A stretch of 32,723 nt of DNA from Phycisphaerae bacterium. Lineage in GTDB: Bacteria; Planctomycetota; Phycisphaerae; SM23-33. The notes beneath the pieces were generated by a model, which saw only the letters and a list, made by a program, of their open reading frames with translations, searched no databases and was not told the DNA's origin. The stretch spans positions 1-32,723 of the forward strand of contig JAFGEJ010000120.1 of the NCBI GenBank assembly GCA_016931655.1, given 5' to 3'. Shown piece by piece: positions 23,739 through 31,636 of the stretch; the first letter of the stretch is position 1; the number at the start of each line of letters is the position of its first letter. Position numbers and translations under genes: made by a program.

Positions 23739-24937
23739 CGTCGCCTCGCTTCTTCGTAGGCCTTCTCGATCGTATCCACCGCCGCGGCCAGGTCGTGTCG
23801 CGGCTGCACGCATCGCCGGGCGGCGGCGCCCATGTCGCGCCGCGTGGTTTCGCTCCCCAGCGTTTCCCGAACGACGGAAGCAAGTTGTTCCGCGTTGCCC
23901 GTGGCGTACAGCCGCCCGGTTCGGCCTTCCGAGACCCATTCTCGCAGCGGAGGCTGATCCGGCGCGATGACGCATCGCCCGGCTGACATCGCCTCGAGCA
24001 TCGCCACGGGAGAATTCTCCATGCATCGGCTGGCGATCACCACGGCTGCGGCGCGGGCGTACCATTGCATCAATTCCCCGCGCGAAATGTGGCCGAGCAT
24101 TTCAACGTTGCTCAAACCTTCCCGCCGGCAACGTTCGGCCAGGCTTTGACGCAGCGGCCCGTCGCCCGCCAGCACGATATGAGCATCGCCCAGACGCCCA
24201 GCCAGGTCCAGCATCAACCCCGGCGATTTTTCGACGCTCAGCCGGCCCGCGAACAGCACTGTTTTCCCGTCGTCGGCTGCCGGCGGAACCTCGCCGATTG
24301 GAAGGGGAACGGGACTGTATACAATTTTATCCCGCGGCGTCCCGGCCTGCCGCAATTGCTCGCACATGAATTCCGTGGGACACAAAAACACGTCCACCCA
24401 CCGGGAATACCACCGCGCCGAGCGCTCGAAAAAACCGCGCAGGCGCAGTGCCCAGCCGCCCAGGCCGGTGCAGCGCCGGCGGGCTTCGTGGTAAAATTCG
24501 TCCTCGCGCTCGCTATCCGGATCGCCCATGCCCCATCGCCAGAAGATTTTTTCAAAACCGATCTGGCGGTAATCGTGCAGCGTCATTACCACGCCCACCC
24601 CGCAGCCGGCCAGCACGGGCAGAATCGACGCGGTAAGGTGATGGTAGACGTTGTGCAGGTGCGCCACGTCGGCGGGGTTCTTGCGGAGATGTTTTTTCAA
24701 TAACGCCGCGGCGGAAGGATTGTGCAACAGCTTTATAAAGCGCCCCAGTCCCGCGGCATCGGTAAAATCTTCAAACGCAGGCCGATCTGTCCGCGCGGCG
24801 GTCTCGGCGCAGCCGAACTCGTCCACCACGTGCCCGCGACGGGATAATTCGTCGCTCAGCGTGCGGACGTACCGTCCGACCCCGCCGCCGGCGGCGTCCG
24901 AGGCATGCAGAAATTTATCGATGTGCAGAATTTGCAT
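23723..24937 (-). CDS. GT4-family glycosyltransferase (404 aa)
   Basis: It opens MQILHIDKFLHASDAAGGGV with the GT-B acceptor loop GGGVGRYVRTL, has an HLHNVYHHLT segment, then VLFAGRLSVEKSPGLMLDLA and the donor-site E-x7-E region MENSPVAMLEAMSAGRCVIA. It ends overlapping the next glycosyltransferase by 16 bp, so the two are translationally linked. No clear Shine-Dalgarno precedes the ATG; 12 bp upstream lies the end of a CACAGAG palindromic element (24949-25098), which must therefore form its leader or promoter region. Probable role: surface-glycan assembly with the two downstream genes. Confidence 0.93.
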   Translation of the reverse strand: MQILHIDKFLHASDAAGGGVGRYVRTLSDELSRRGHVVDEFGCAETAARTDRPAFEDFTDAAGLGRFIKLLHNPSAAALLKKHLRKNPADVAHLHNVYHHLTASILPVLAGCGVGVVMTLHDYRQIGFEKIFWRWGMGDPDSEREDEFYHEARRRCTGLGGWALRLRGFFERSARWYSRWVDVFLCPTEFMCEQLRQAGTPRDKIVYSPVPLPIGEVPPAADDGKTVLFAGRLSVEKSPGLMLDLAGRLGDAHIVLAGDGPLRQSLAERCRREGLSNVEMLGHISRGELMQWYARAAAVVIASRCMENSPVAMLEAMSAGRCVIAPDQPPLREWVSEGRTGRLYATGNAEQLASVVRETLGSETTRRDMGAAARRCVQPRHDLAAAVDTIEKAYEEARRRCALR

Positions 24938-24948
24938 AAGAGTTTTTT

Positions 24949-25098
24949 ACCACAGAGACTCAGAGAGCACAGAGAAAGAAATCAGGAGTTAGAAGTTAGA
25001 AGCTATATTGCCCAAAAGTTTCATTCATTAGCTTCTAGCTTTTAGTTTTTAGCTCCTATCTTCTGGTTTCTCCTCTGTGACCTCTGTGCCTCTGTGGT
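24949..25098. repeat. CACAGAG palindromic repeat, copy 2, with a nested TAGAAG/CTTCTA palindrome
   Basis: Outer arms: ACCACAGAGACTCAGAGAGC (from 24949) against the right arm ending GACCTCTGTGCCTCTGTGGT (25098). Inside them a second, different palindrome, AGGAGTTAGAAGTTAGAAGC (24984-25004) against TAGCTTCTAGCTTTTAG...AGCTCCT (25029-25057). The element fills the whole gap between the radical SAM gene and the glycosyltransferase; its right end supplies the radical SAM stop codon (TGACCACAGAG on the minus strand). Confidence 0.85.
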
Positions 25099-26126
25099 CA
25101 AATTTCTTTCTGTTTTATTCGTCTCAGTTTGAATCGTCCCAAATGGGCGCGGAGTTTCGCCCAGGCGATCCACAGCATGACCCGCGGCGCCCGGCGGCGA
25201 TAGACGCCCCGGACGGTGCAGATCATCCAGCAGTGTTCCGGGCAATTCCGGGCAGCCCGGCGGGCCTCCTCGGCTGCCGGCGAGCGCCAAAGCGCCTCGA
25301 AGGGTTCGTCGATGATATTGCCCATCGCCTTGCCCTGTACCGAACAGTGATACACCTCGCCGTCGGCCTGCAGGAAGAAAAAGTCCTCCCCGGCCTTGCA
25401 GCGGAATCGCCAGGGCCGATCCGTCAGGTGATAATACGTCCGTGCGGCGAAATGCGCCCGAAGCCAGCGACGCGGATCGGAACTTCTCAGCCAGCGGGAG
25501 ATGACGGCCTCGAACGGCTCGTGCAGCCATTCGGGATTTTCTAAAAAATCGCCGAAGACGCCCGGCTCGACGTCCAGATGGGTCTTGACGCCGTGGGCGG
25601 CGATCACGCCCAGTTCCACGCCCAGCCGGTCGGCCAGTTCCGCTACGCCCAGAAGCTGATCGAGATTGCCGCGGGACAGCGTCATACTCAATCGCAGGCC
25701 GGCATAGCCTTTGGCGCGAAGCGACTCGATCAGCATCATGGCCTTGTCGAACGCGCCGGGTACGCCGCGGATGTTGTCGTGCGATTCCCCCAGGCCGTCC
25801 AGGCTGACGGCCAGGCGAACCGTCGGATCGATTTGCAGGATCTCAGCCATCATCGCTTCGATCCGCTCGGGCAGGAAGGCGTTGGTGGAGATCGTAATCA
25901 CCGCTCGCCGGCAGCGGACGCGGATTTCTCGAACGAATTCGCCCAGGTCCTCCCGCAGGAACGGCTCGCCGCCGGACAGGTTCACCGTTCGCAGCGAGAT
26001 CGGCAGGCGGCGCATATGCTCCGGCGCGAGACGGTCGGGCGTCTGGCGCTTCCACGCGTTGCACATCACGCACCGCGCGTTGCAGCGGTGCGTTACGGCG
26101 ATTACGGCGTCGGTGGGAAATAGCAT
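25098..26126 (-). CDS. Radical SAM protein with SPASM-like C-terminal cluster
   Basis: From MLFPTDAVIAVTHRCNARCV the protein is 342 aa. THRCNARCVMC gives the CX3CX2C that binds the SAM-cleaving [4Fe-4S] cluster, and VNLSGGEPFLRED is the GGE motif for SAM. The C-terminal region (FFLQADGEVYHCSVQGKAMG, then NCPEHCWMIC) has four to five Cys like a SPASM/twitch auxiliary cluster. Substrate unknown; proteins like this often sit in polysaccharide clusters, and the next genes downstream are glycosyltransferases. The track's earlier start (26252) would overlap the fhs promoter. A promoter-like TTGCCT-17-TAAAGT puts transcription start next to the chosen ATG. The last residues (KEI-stop) end in a repeat element, so the C-terminus may have been trimmed by its insertion. 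Confidence 0.87.
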   Translation of the reverse strand: MLFPTDAVIAVTHRCNARCVMCNAWKRQTPDRLAPEHMRRLPISLRTVNLSGGEPFLREDLGEFVREIRVRCRRAVITISTNAFLPERIEAMMAEILQIDPTVRLAVSLDGLGESHDNIRGVPGAFDKAMMLIESLRAKGYAGLRLSMTLSRGNLDQLLGVAELADRLGVELGVIAAHGVKTHLDVEPGVFGDFLENPEWLHEPFEAVISRWLRSSDPRRWLRAHFAARTYYHLTDRPWRFRCKAGEDFFFLQADGEVYHCSVQGKAMGNIIDEPFEALWRSPAAEEARRAARNCPEHCWMICTVRGVYRRRAPRVMLWIAWAKLRAHLGRFKLRRIKQKEI

Positions 26127-26134
26127 ACATTCTA

Positions 26135-26163
26135 ACTTTATCGCCTCGTTTCGATGGAGGCAA
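26135..26163 (-). promoter_or_regulatory. Possible promoter for the radical SAM gene
   Basis: Minus-strand TTGCCT (26158-26163), 17-nt spacer, TAAAGT (26135-26140), 8 nt before the ATG at 26126. Both boxes are imperfect and the start would be leaderless; low confidence. Confidence 0.3.
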
Positions 26164-26195
26164 TGAGATGGTTGGAAAACTTTACCGGCGTGCCC

Positions 26196-26223
26196 TTGAT
26201 TCACGAGGCCACGCCGGTACAAT
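26196..26223 (+). promoter_or_regulatory. Candidate promoter for the fhs (C1) gene cluster
   Basis: TTGATT (26196-26201), 16-nt spacer, TACAAT (26218-26223). The leader to ATG 26292 would be about 60 nt and contains a small hairpin, TGAAGG-TGTT-CCTTCA (26266-26281), that abuts the Shine-Dalgarno AGGAG (26281-26285). Confidence 0.5.
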
Positions 26224-26291
26224 CGTTCCCTTGCCTGTTGCTGGATTTTCAAAAAATCCGAAAAATGAAGGTGTTCCTTCAGGAGACGAAG

Positions 26292-28037
26292 ATGAGCAAG
26301 GTTCCCTCGGACATAGAGATTTCGCGCGCCGCGGCCCCCAAAAAAATCACGGACATCGCCGCCGCGGCGGGTATTTTACCCGAAGAGTTGGAACCCTACG
26401 GCGACGTGAAGGCCAAGGTGAAGCTGAGCATTCTCGACCGCCTGACGAAGCATTCCAACGGCAAGTATATCGACGTGACAGCCATCACTCCCACGCCCCT
26501 GGGCGAGGGCAAGACCACCACGAGCGTCGGCCTGACCCAGGCGCTGGGCAAAATCGGAAAGAACGTGATGCTCTGCATCCGCCAGCCGAGCATGGGGCCG
26601 ACGTTCGGCATCAAGGGCGGCGCCGCCGGCGGCGGATACTCCCAGGTCATCCCGATGGAGGAATTCAACCTGCACTTAACCGGCGACATTCACGCCGTGT
26701 CCATCGCGAACAATCTGCTCGCGGCTGCCATCGACGCCCACATGAAGCACGAGGCCCACACCGACGAGGCGGCCTGGGCGAAGACCGGCCTGCCGCGCCT
26801 GAACATCGACCCGGAAACCGTCACCTGGCGGCGCGTGGTGGACGTCAACGACGCGGCCTTGCGGTTCATCGAGACCGGCCAGAGCGATAACTGGATGGAT
26901 GGCCCGACCCGCAAGACCGGTTTTGACATCTCCGTCGCCAGTGAGATCATGGCCGTCCTGGCCCTGTCGAACGACGCGAAGGACATGCGAAAGCGGCTCG
27001 GGCGAATCATCATCGGCATGAACACAAGCGGCGATCCCGTGACGGCGGAGCAACTCGGCTGCGCCGGCGCGATGATGGTGCTGCTGAAGGATGCGATCAA
27101 GCCCAACCTGATGCAGACGCTGGAAGGCCAGCCGGCGTTCATTCACGCCGGGCCGTTCGCGAACATCGCCCAGGGCAACAGCTCGATTCTCGCCGACCGC
27201 ATTGCGCTGAAGCTGGCCGACTACGTGGTCACGGAGTCCGGCTTCGGGGCCGACATCGGCATGGAGAAATTCTTCGATATCAAGTGCCGCATCTCCGGCC
27301 TGAAGCCCGACTGCGTGGTGCTCGTCGCTACGATTCGCGCCTTAAAGATGCACGGCGGCGGCCCGAAGGTCACGCCCGGAAAACCCCTCGACGAGGCCTA
27401 CACGAAGGAAAACCTCCCGCTGCTGGAAAAGGGCGTGTGCAACCTCGTGCGGAACATCGAAATCGCCAGAATGTTCGGCGTGCACGTGGTGGTGGCCATC
27501 AACCGCTTCCCGACCGACACGGACGCGGAAATCGAACTGGCCCGCAAGGCCGCCGCCAAGGCCGGCGCGGAAGGCGCCGTCCTGGCAGAACATTGGGAGA
27601 AGGGCGGCGCGGGCGCGACGCAACTCGCCGAGGCCGTCGTAGCCGCCTGCGAAAAACCCGCCAGGTTTCATTTGCTTTACCCGGATGAGATGCCTATCAA
27701 GGAAAAGATCGAAACCATCTGCAAAAAGGTCTACCAGGCCAAGGACGTGACCTACACGGAAAAGGCAAACGCCCAGATCGCTTCCTACGAAAAGGCGGGC
27801 TTAAGCCACCTGCCCATGTGCATGGCCAAGACGCACCTGAGCCTCACCCACGATCCGACCCTCAAGGGCGTGCCGACGGGCTTTACCGTGCCGGTGCAGG
27901 AGGTTCGTTGCGCCGCCGGCGCGGGGTTCCTCTATCCGCTGCTGGGGGCCATGCGCACCATGCCCGGCCTGCCCAGCCGCCCGGCGTTCATGGACGTCGA
28001 CCTCGACGAAAGCGGCAACGTGGTTGGAATGTTTTAA
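26292..28037 (+). CDS. fhs: Formate-tetrahydrofolate ligase (formyl-THF synthetase)
   Basis: Fhs joins formate to tetrahydrofolate using ATP, the entry step of the Wood-Ljungdahl methyl branch and a source of C1 units. From [20 protein letters not shown] the protein is 581 aa, a little above the usual length of about 555-560. The ATP P-loop is [12 protein letters not shown] at about 66-77; the conserved [38 protein letters not shown] and [20 protein letters not shown] blocks are all present, and the end is [14 protein letters not shown]. The start is fixed by AGGAG at 6 nt; the track's 26154 start lies upstream of the promoter. It leads a plus-strand C1 cluster continuing to metF. Confidence 0.98.
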   Translation: MSKVPSDIEISRAAAPKKITDIAAAAGILPEELEPYGDVKAKVKLSILDRLTKHSNGKYIDVTAITPTPLGEGKTTTSVGLTQALGKIGKNVMLCIRQPSMGPTFGIKGGAAGGGYSQVIPMEEFNLHLTGDIHAVSIANNLLAAAIDAHMKHEAHTDEAAWAKTGLPRLNIDPETVTWRRVVDVNDAALRFIETGQSDNWMDGPTRKTGFDISVASEIMAVLALSNDAKDMRKRLGRIIIGMNTSGDPVTAEQLGCAGAMMVLLKDAIKPNLMQTLEGQPAFIHAGPFANIAQGNSSILADRIALKLADYVVTESGFGADIGMEKFFDIKCRISGLKPDCVVLVATIRALKMHGGGPKVTPGKPLDEAYTKENLPLLEKGVCNLVRNIEIARMFGVHVVVAINRFPTDTDAEIELARKAAAKAGAEGAVLAEHWEKGGAGATQLAEAVVAACEKPARFHLLYPDEMPIKEKIETICKKVYQAKDVTYTEKANAQIASYEKAGLSHLPMCMAKTHLSLTHDPTLKGVPTGFTVPVQEVRCAAGAGFLYPLLGAMRTMPGLPSRPAFMDVDLDESGNVVGMF

Positions 28038-28041
28038 AAAC

Positions 28042-28118
28042 AGCTTTCAGCGATCAGCACTCAGCGATCAGCATCTGTTTGCTGATTGCTGACAGCTGAT
28101 TGCTGATAGCTGATAGCT
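28042..28118. repeat. AGCTGAT/ATCAGC palindromic repeat between fhs and the methyltransferase
   Basis: CAGCGATCAGCACTCAGCGA on the left is matched by the inverted right arm TGCTGATTGCTGACAGCTGA, which continues TTGCTGATAGCTGATAGCT. The word (A)GCTGAT repeats in tandem within each arm. It sits inside the presumed C1 transcript. Confidence 0.7.
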
Positions 28119-28142
28119 TACTACCATGAAAGGATCTGAATC

Positions 28143-29156
28143 ATGGATATCTCCAATTTCACCACGATCGCGGAAAACATTCACTGCACGCTGATCGTCA
28201 AGCTGGACGGCAAAAAAGTCGTCGACGCCGACGGCCAAAAGGCCGTGAAGTTTACACATGAAGGCAGGGACAGACTCCTGCCGATTTCGCCGGCCTGGAA
28301 GAGTCCCATGCTCGAGCAGGGCAAGGTGCAGCACGTTGCCCTGGCGCTGTGGCACGCGATGAATTCCAGCGGCGAGGACAAGCAGGCCGGCGAGGATTAT
28401 CTCGTCATGTCGGCCCGGAAGCAGATCGACGGCGGGGCGACGTTCCTCGACGTGAACGTGGATGAATACTCCAACGACAACGCCGTCCGCGTGGACGTGA
28501 TGAAATTCCTCGCCACGTTCCTCTCCGAGCGGTTCGATACGCCGCTGTCCATCGATTCGTCCAACAAGGCCGTGCTGCGGGCGGGCCTGGAATGCTGCCG
28601 GAAAGACCTCGGCGAGCCGATGCTCAACAGCGTTTCGCTGGAGCGCGAGGACTGCATCGAACTCGTGCCCGAATTCAACGCACACGTCGTCGTCAGCGCG
28701 GCTGGAAAGGAAGGTCTGCCCACCACGCTGGAGGGTCGCATGACGAACCTGCGCGAAATCATCGGCAGGCTCGACGCCCTGGGCGTTGATCGCAGCCGGA
28801 TGCACCTGGATCCGCTGGTGTTTCCGATCAGCACGGATCCGATGAACGGCAAGGGCTTCTTTGAGGTCACGACGGCCGCCAAGAAGGAATTCGGCGAGGT
28901 GAAAATTACAGGCGGATACAGCAACATCTCGTTCGGCATGCCGAATCGCAAGCTGCTCAACGAGGTGTTCATTTACCTGGTCGTCGAAGCCGGGGCCGAG
29001 AGCGGAATCATCAATCCCGTCGCAACGCCCATCAAGGCCGTCGCGGCGCTGGACGCCAATTCCGAGCCGTTCCAACTCGCCAAGGCGGTGCTCGAGGGCA
29101 CGGATATGTACGGTATGGAATACATCTCCGCCTTCCGCGAAGGCCGATTGGGATAA
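28143..29156 (+). CDS. Pterin-binding methyltransferase, AcsE/MetH-type (methyl-THF:corrinoid)
   Basis: It has the dihydropteroate-synthase/methyl-THF-binding TIM-barrel fold. Seen: IDGGATFLDVNVDEYS (first barrel Asp), TPLSIDSSNKAVLRAGLECC, GEPMLNSVSLERED (with the Asn expected near N5 of the folate) and ITGGYSNISFGMPNRKLLNE, the block typical of methyl-THF:corrinoid/iron-sulfur-protein methyltransferases. At 337 aa it is longer than classical AcsE (about 260), with an N-terminal extension of some 70-80 residues that I do not recognise. No corrinoid-protein gene (acsC/acsD) is in the window, so the methyl acceptor is unknown; context (fhs, metV, metF) fits the carbonyl-branch corrinoid protein. 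GGA lies 8 nt before the ATG. Confidence 0.85.
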   Translation: MDISNFTTIAENIHCTLIVKLDGKKVVDADGQKAVKFTHEGRDRLLPISPAWKSPMLEQGKVQHVALALWHAMNSSGEDKQAGEDYLVMSARKQIDGGATFLDVNVDEYSNDNAVRVDVMKFLATFLSERFDTPLSIDSSNKAVLRAGLECCRKDLGEPMLNSVSLEREDCIELVPEFNAHVVVSAAGKEGLPTTLEGRMTNLREIIGRLDALGVDRSRMHLDPLVFPISTDPMNGKGFFEVTTAAKKEFGEVKITGGYSNISFGMPNRKLLNEVFIYLVVEAGAESGIINPVATPIKAVAALDANSEPFQLAKAVLEGTDMYGMEYISAFREGRLG

Positions 29157-29164
29157 AAGAAGAT

Positions 29165-29307
29165 TGACCACAGAGACACAGAGATCACAGAGAAAAAGAT
29201 GGAAGATAGAAACTAGAAGATAGGAGCTAAATATTGAAAGGTTCCGGCTTCTTAGCTCCTAACTACTAACTCCTTTCTTCTCTGTGTCCTCTGAGTCTCT
29301 GTGGTCA
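29165..29307. repeat. CACAGAG palindromic repeat, copy 3, with a nested TAGAAG palindrome
   Basis: Outer arms TGACCACAGAGACACAGAGA (from 29165) and the inverted CTCTGAGTCTCTGTGGTCA (ending 29307); inside, AGATAGAAACTAGAAGATAG plus GAGCTA (about 29203-29229) faces TAGCTCCTAACTACTAACTC (from 29253). It has the same two-layer arrangement as 24949-25098. The next gene's Shine-Dalgarno starts about 9 bp after it. Confidence 0.85.
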
Positions 29308-29329
29308 AAAAAAGCAGGAGTTTTTGGGC

Positions 29330-31402
29330 ATGATCGACGGCGACTTGACCACGCGAGACCTGGCGCGGCTTAAGAGCACCGCGGAGCTGATGGCCCGCGA
29401 ATGGGCGCCGTGTCGAAACGGCTGTCCGGTGCACGCCGACGTCCGCGCGTATCTGCAGTGCATCGCCGAGGGCGACTGGCGGGCCGCCATCGACGTGATC
29501 CGCGAGCAGTTGCCCTTCGCCGCCGTCTGCGGGCGCGTGTGTCATCACCCCTGCGAAGACAACTGCCGCCGCCAGGACGTGGACGAGCGAGTCGCCATCC
29601 GCGAACTGAAACGCTTCGTCGCGGAGACGCAGGGCGCGACGGGTTGCACCGTCAACAAGCCGAAAAAGCAGGACAAGGCCCGCGTGGCCGTCATCGGCGC
29701 CGGCCCGGCGGGTTTGTCGGCGGCCCTGGAACTGGCGAAGCTCGGCTATCGCCCGACGGTGTTTGAGAAGGCCTCCGTCGCCGGCGGCATCCCCGCCACG
29801 ACCATTCCCCGCTACCGCCTGCCGCTGGAGGTTGTGCGGATCGACGTGGACTGGATCTGCGCCCACGGCGTGGAGATCGTCACGGGCGTTGAGATCGGCA
29901 AAGGCAAAACCATCGCCCGGCTTCGCGGGGACGGCTTCGAGGCCGTCGTTATTGCCACGGGTTTGGCGAGCAGCCGGAGTTTGCCGATTCCCAATGCCGA
30001 TCACAAGGACGTGCATCTCGTGCTCGATTTCCTCCAGGCCGTCAGCGCCGGGGAGGCCCCGAACGTCGGCCAGAATGTGCTGGTCATCGGCGGCGGAAAC
30101 GTTGCCATGGACGCCGCGCGGTCCGCGGTTCGCCTGGGCGCGAAAACCGTCCGCGCAATGTGCCTGGAAAACGAAGAGGAAATGCCCGCCTGGTCCTGGG
30201 AGCAGGAAGAAGCTCGAGACGAGGGCGTGGAGTTCATCCACCGGCGGGGGCCTGTCGAGATTATCGTGAAGGACGGAAAGATCGTCGGCATGAAGGCCCG
30301 GCGTGTCACGCGCGTTTTCAACGAGCAGAAAAAATTTGATCCGCAATACGACGATTCGGACGTGATCGACGTTGCCTGTGATACGGTCATTTTCGCCATC
30401 GGCCAGATGGCCGACCTGGGCTTTATTGAGGGCGGCGAGCTTGCCGCCGAGCGCGGCCGGCTGACGTATACCGCCGCCACGCACGAAACGTCCGTCGCGG
30501 GCGTGTTCGCCTGCGGCGAGATCGTCACGCCGCCCGGCTCGGTCGTGGAGGCCTGCGCGTCCGGCCGACGGTGCGCCAAGGCCGTCGATCAGTTCCTTTC
30601 CGGCAAGAGTATTCAGATCGACGATTCCACGCCGCCGGTGATCGACACGATTCCCGAAGCGACGGCGGAAAAAGTTTTGAAGGTCGATCGCGTGACGGTT
30701 CCCACCGACGCCGCGGAAAAACGCAAAACCAATTTCGAGCAATTTGAACACACACTTGATGAAGCGGCTGTGTTGCGTGAAGCGCGCCGCTGCATGGGTT
30801 GCGGTGGCGGGGCGGAAGTGATCGTCGATAAGTGCGCCGCGTGCCTGACGTGCCTTCGCGTCTGCCCGTTTGACATTCCCGTCGTCACGGACGTCGCGCG
30901 GATCGAATCGGACAAGTGCCAGGCCTGCGGCATCTGCATCGCGGAATGTCCCGCCAACGCCATCGTTCCCCGCAGCCGGGCTGTTGACGAACTCGTACGG
31001 CGGACGGCGGCTGCCTTGGCGAAGACGCCCAAAGGCAAAAAAATCATTGCGTATATCGGCGGATTCCGCTGCACCGCCGACGAATGGATGGGCCGATCCG
31101 AACCGATCCCCGGCGTGGCGGAGCTGTACCACGCCAGCACATCCCGGCTGGGCGTGCCCGAACTGCTCCACGCCCTGGAAGCCGGCGCCGACGGCGTGGT
31201 AGTCGTCAGTTGTCCGGACGGCACGGACCGCTATCCGACAACCGCGACCCGCACGAAGAAGCGCGTCGAGCAGGCCCGCGAACTGCTGGGCGAGATCGGC
31301 CTGTCGCCGGAGAAGGTGCAGTTGGCGGAGACGGCTGACAAGGGCCGGGACGCCGTCCGCGAAGCGATCCGCGAAGCGGTGGTGAAGATAACGGAAGAAT
31401 AA
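29330..31402 (+). CDS. Fusion flavoprotein: GltD/NfnB-like oxidoreductase + 2x[4Fe-4S] ferredoxin + MvhD-like domain
   Basis: From MIDGDLTTRDLARLKSTAEL it is 690 aa (AGGAG 9 nt before the ATG; the track's TTG at 29324 is less likely). Domain order: an N-terminal Cys-rich GltD-type module (CRNGCPVHAD; CGRVCHHPCEDNC, residues 28-79) for [4Fe-4S]; FAD Rossmann VAVIGAGPAGLSAA at about 119; NAD(P)H Rossmann VLVIGGGNVAMDAARSA at about 250; ferredoxin motifs CAACLTCLRVCP and CQACGICIAECP at about 502-540; and at 570-690 a domain like the delta subunit of methyl-viologen-reducing hydrogenase (MvhD: LEAGADGVVVVSCPDGTDRY). The MvhD part shows only two Cys (about 581, 628), so its iron-sulfur cluster is probably lost. 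Flanked by a methyl-THF methyltransferase gene and metV/metF, it likely feeds electrons to methylene-THF reduction; that role is inference. Confidence 0.9.
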   Translation: MIDGDLTTRDLARLKSTAELMAREWAPCRNGCPVHADVRAYLQCIAEGDWRAAIDVIREQLPFAAVCGRVCHHPCEDNCRRQDVDERVAIRELKRFVAETQGATGCTVNKPKKQDKARVAVIGAGPAGLSAALELAKLGYRPTVFEKASVAGGIPATTIPRYRLPLEVVRIDVDWICAHGVEIVTGVEIGKGKTIARLRGDGFEAVVIATGLASSRSLPIPNADHKDVHLVLDFLQAVSAGEAPNVGQNVLVIGGGNVAMDAARSAVRLGAKTVRAMCLENEEEMPAWSWEQEEARDEGVEFIHRRGPVEIIVKDGKIVGMKARRVTRVFNEQKKFDPQYDDSDVIDVACDTVIFAIGQMADLGFIEGGELAAERGRLTYTAATHETSVAGVFACGEIVTPPGSVVEACASGRRCAKAVDQFLSGKSIQIDDSTPPVIDTIPEATAEKVLKVDRVTVPTDAAEKRKTNFEQFEHTLDEAAVLREARRCMGCGGGAEVIVDKCAACLTCLRVCPFDIPVVTDVARIESDKCQACGICIAECPANAIVPRSRAVDELVRRTAAALAKTPKGKKIIAYIGGFRCTADEWMGRSEPIPGVAELYHASTSRLGVPELLHALEAGADGVVVVSCPDGTDRYPTTATRTKKRVEQARELLGEIGLSPEKVQLAETADKGRDAVREAIREAVVKITEE

Positions 31403-31468
31403 AAACGTCCACGAATTTCACGAATTACTCGAATTGTTTTTAAGAAAAATATAACAAAAAGATTTTTT

Positions 31469-31544
31469 GCCACAGAGGGCACAAAGGACTCAAAGGAAAG
31501 AATTTTGAGACTTCCTTCTTTGTGACCTTTGTGCACTTTGTGGC
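31469..31544. repeat. CACAGAG palindromic repeat, copy 4
   Basis: GCCACAGAGGGCACAAAGGA (from 31469) is mirrored by TGACCTTTGTGCACTTTGTG and GC (ending 31544). It matches copy 1 (4314-4403) most closely (GGGCACAAAG in both left arms). It is embedded in the larger element 31406-31620. Confidence 0.82.
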
Positions 31545-31578
31545 TTCTACTCTTAGTTTGTTATTTTTTTAATTCGAG

Positions 31579-31603
31579 CAACCTGCCTACCGGCAGGCAG
31601 GTT
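31579..31603. repeat. CCTGCC...GGCAGG palindrome, copy 1 (inserted in an arm)
   Basis: CAACCTGCCTACCGGCAGGC and AGGTT form a near-perfect palindrome that breaks the right arm of the surrounding element. A relative, ACCTGCCTGCCTGCCGGCAG plus GT, is at 32443-32464. Confidence 0.75.
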
Positions 31604-31636
31604 CGTGTAATTCGTGGACGAACGAAGGAGTAAGCA

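Larger units (their letters stand above)
31406..31620. repeat. Nested repeat: GTCCACGAATT palindrome containing a CACAGAG palindrome, plus a third palindrome in one arm
   Basis: The outer left arm CGTCCACGAATTTCACGAAT continues to CGAATT at 31435. The outer right arm is AATTCGAG (31571-31578) and CGTGTAATTCGTGGACG (31604-31620), interrupted by a 25-bp palindrome, CAACCTGCCTACCGGCAGG and CAGGTT (31579-31603). The middle holds a full CACAGAG-family palindrome (31469-31544). Three families are thus stacked in one gap; no gene lies in it. Confidence 0.88.

Noticed and set aside
29252-31171. 639-aa minus-strand ORF opposite the flavoprotein fusion
   Set aside because: It is an antisense shadow; its N-terminal peptide comes from the opposite gene and its C-terminal peptide (TETQRTQRRKE) from the repeat element. 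Composition is typical of a reversed GC-rich gene.
31579-31603. tRNA or structured small RNA in the CCTGCC palindrome
   Set aside because: Too short, no cloverleaf, and it recurs inside other repeat arms as a simple palindrome. No tRNA or rRNA gene was recognised anywhere in the window.
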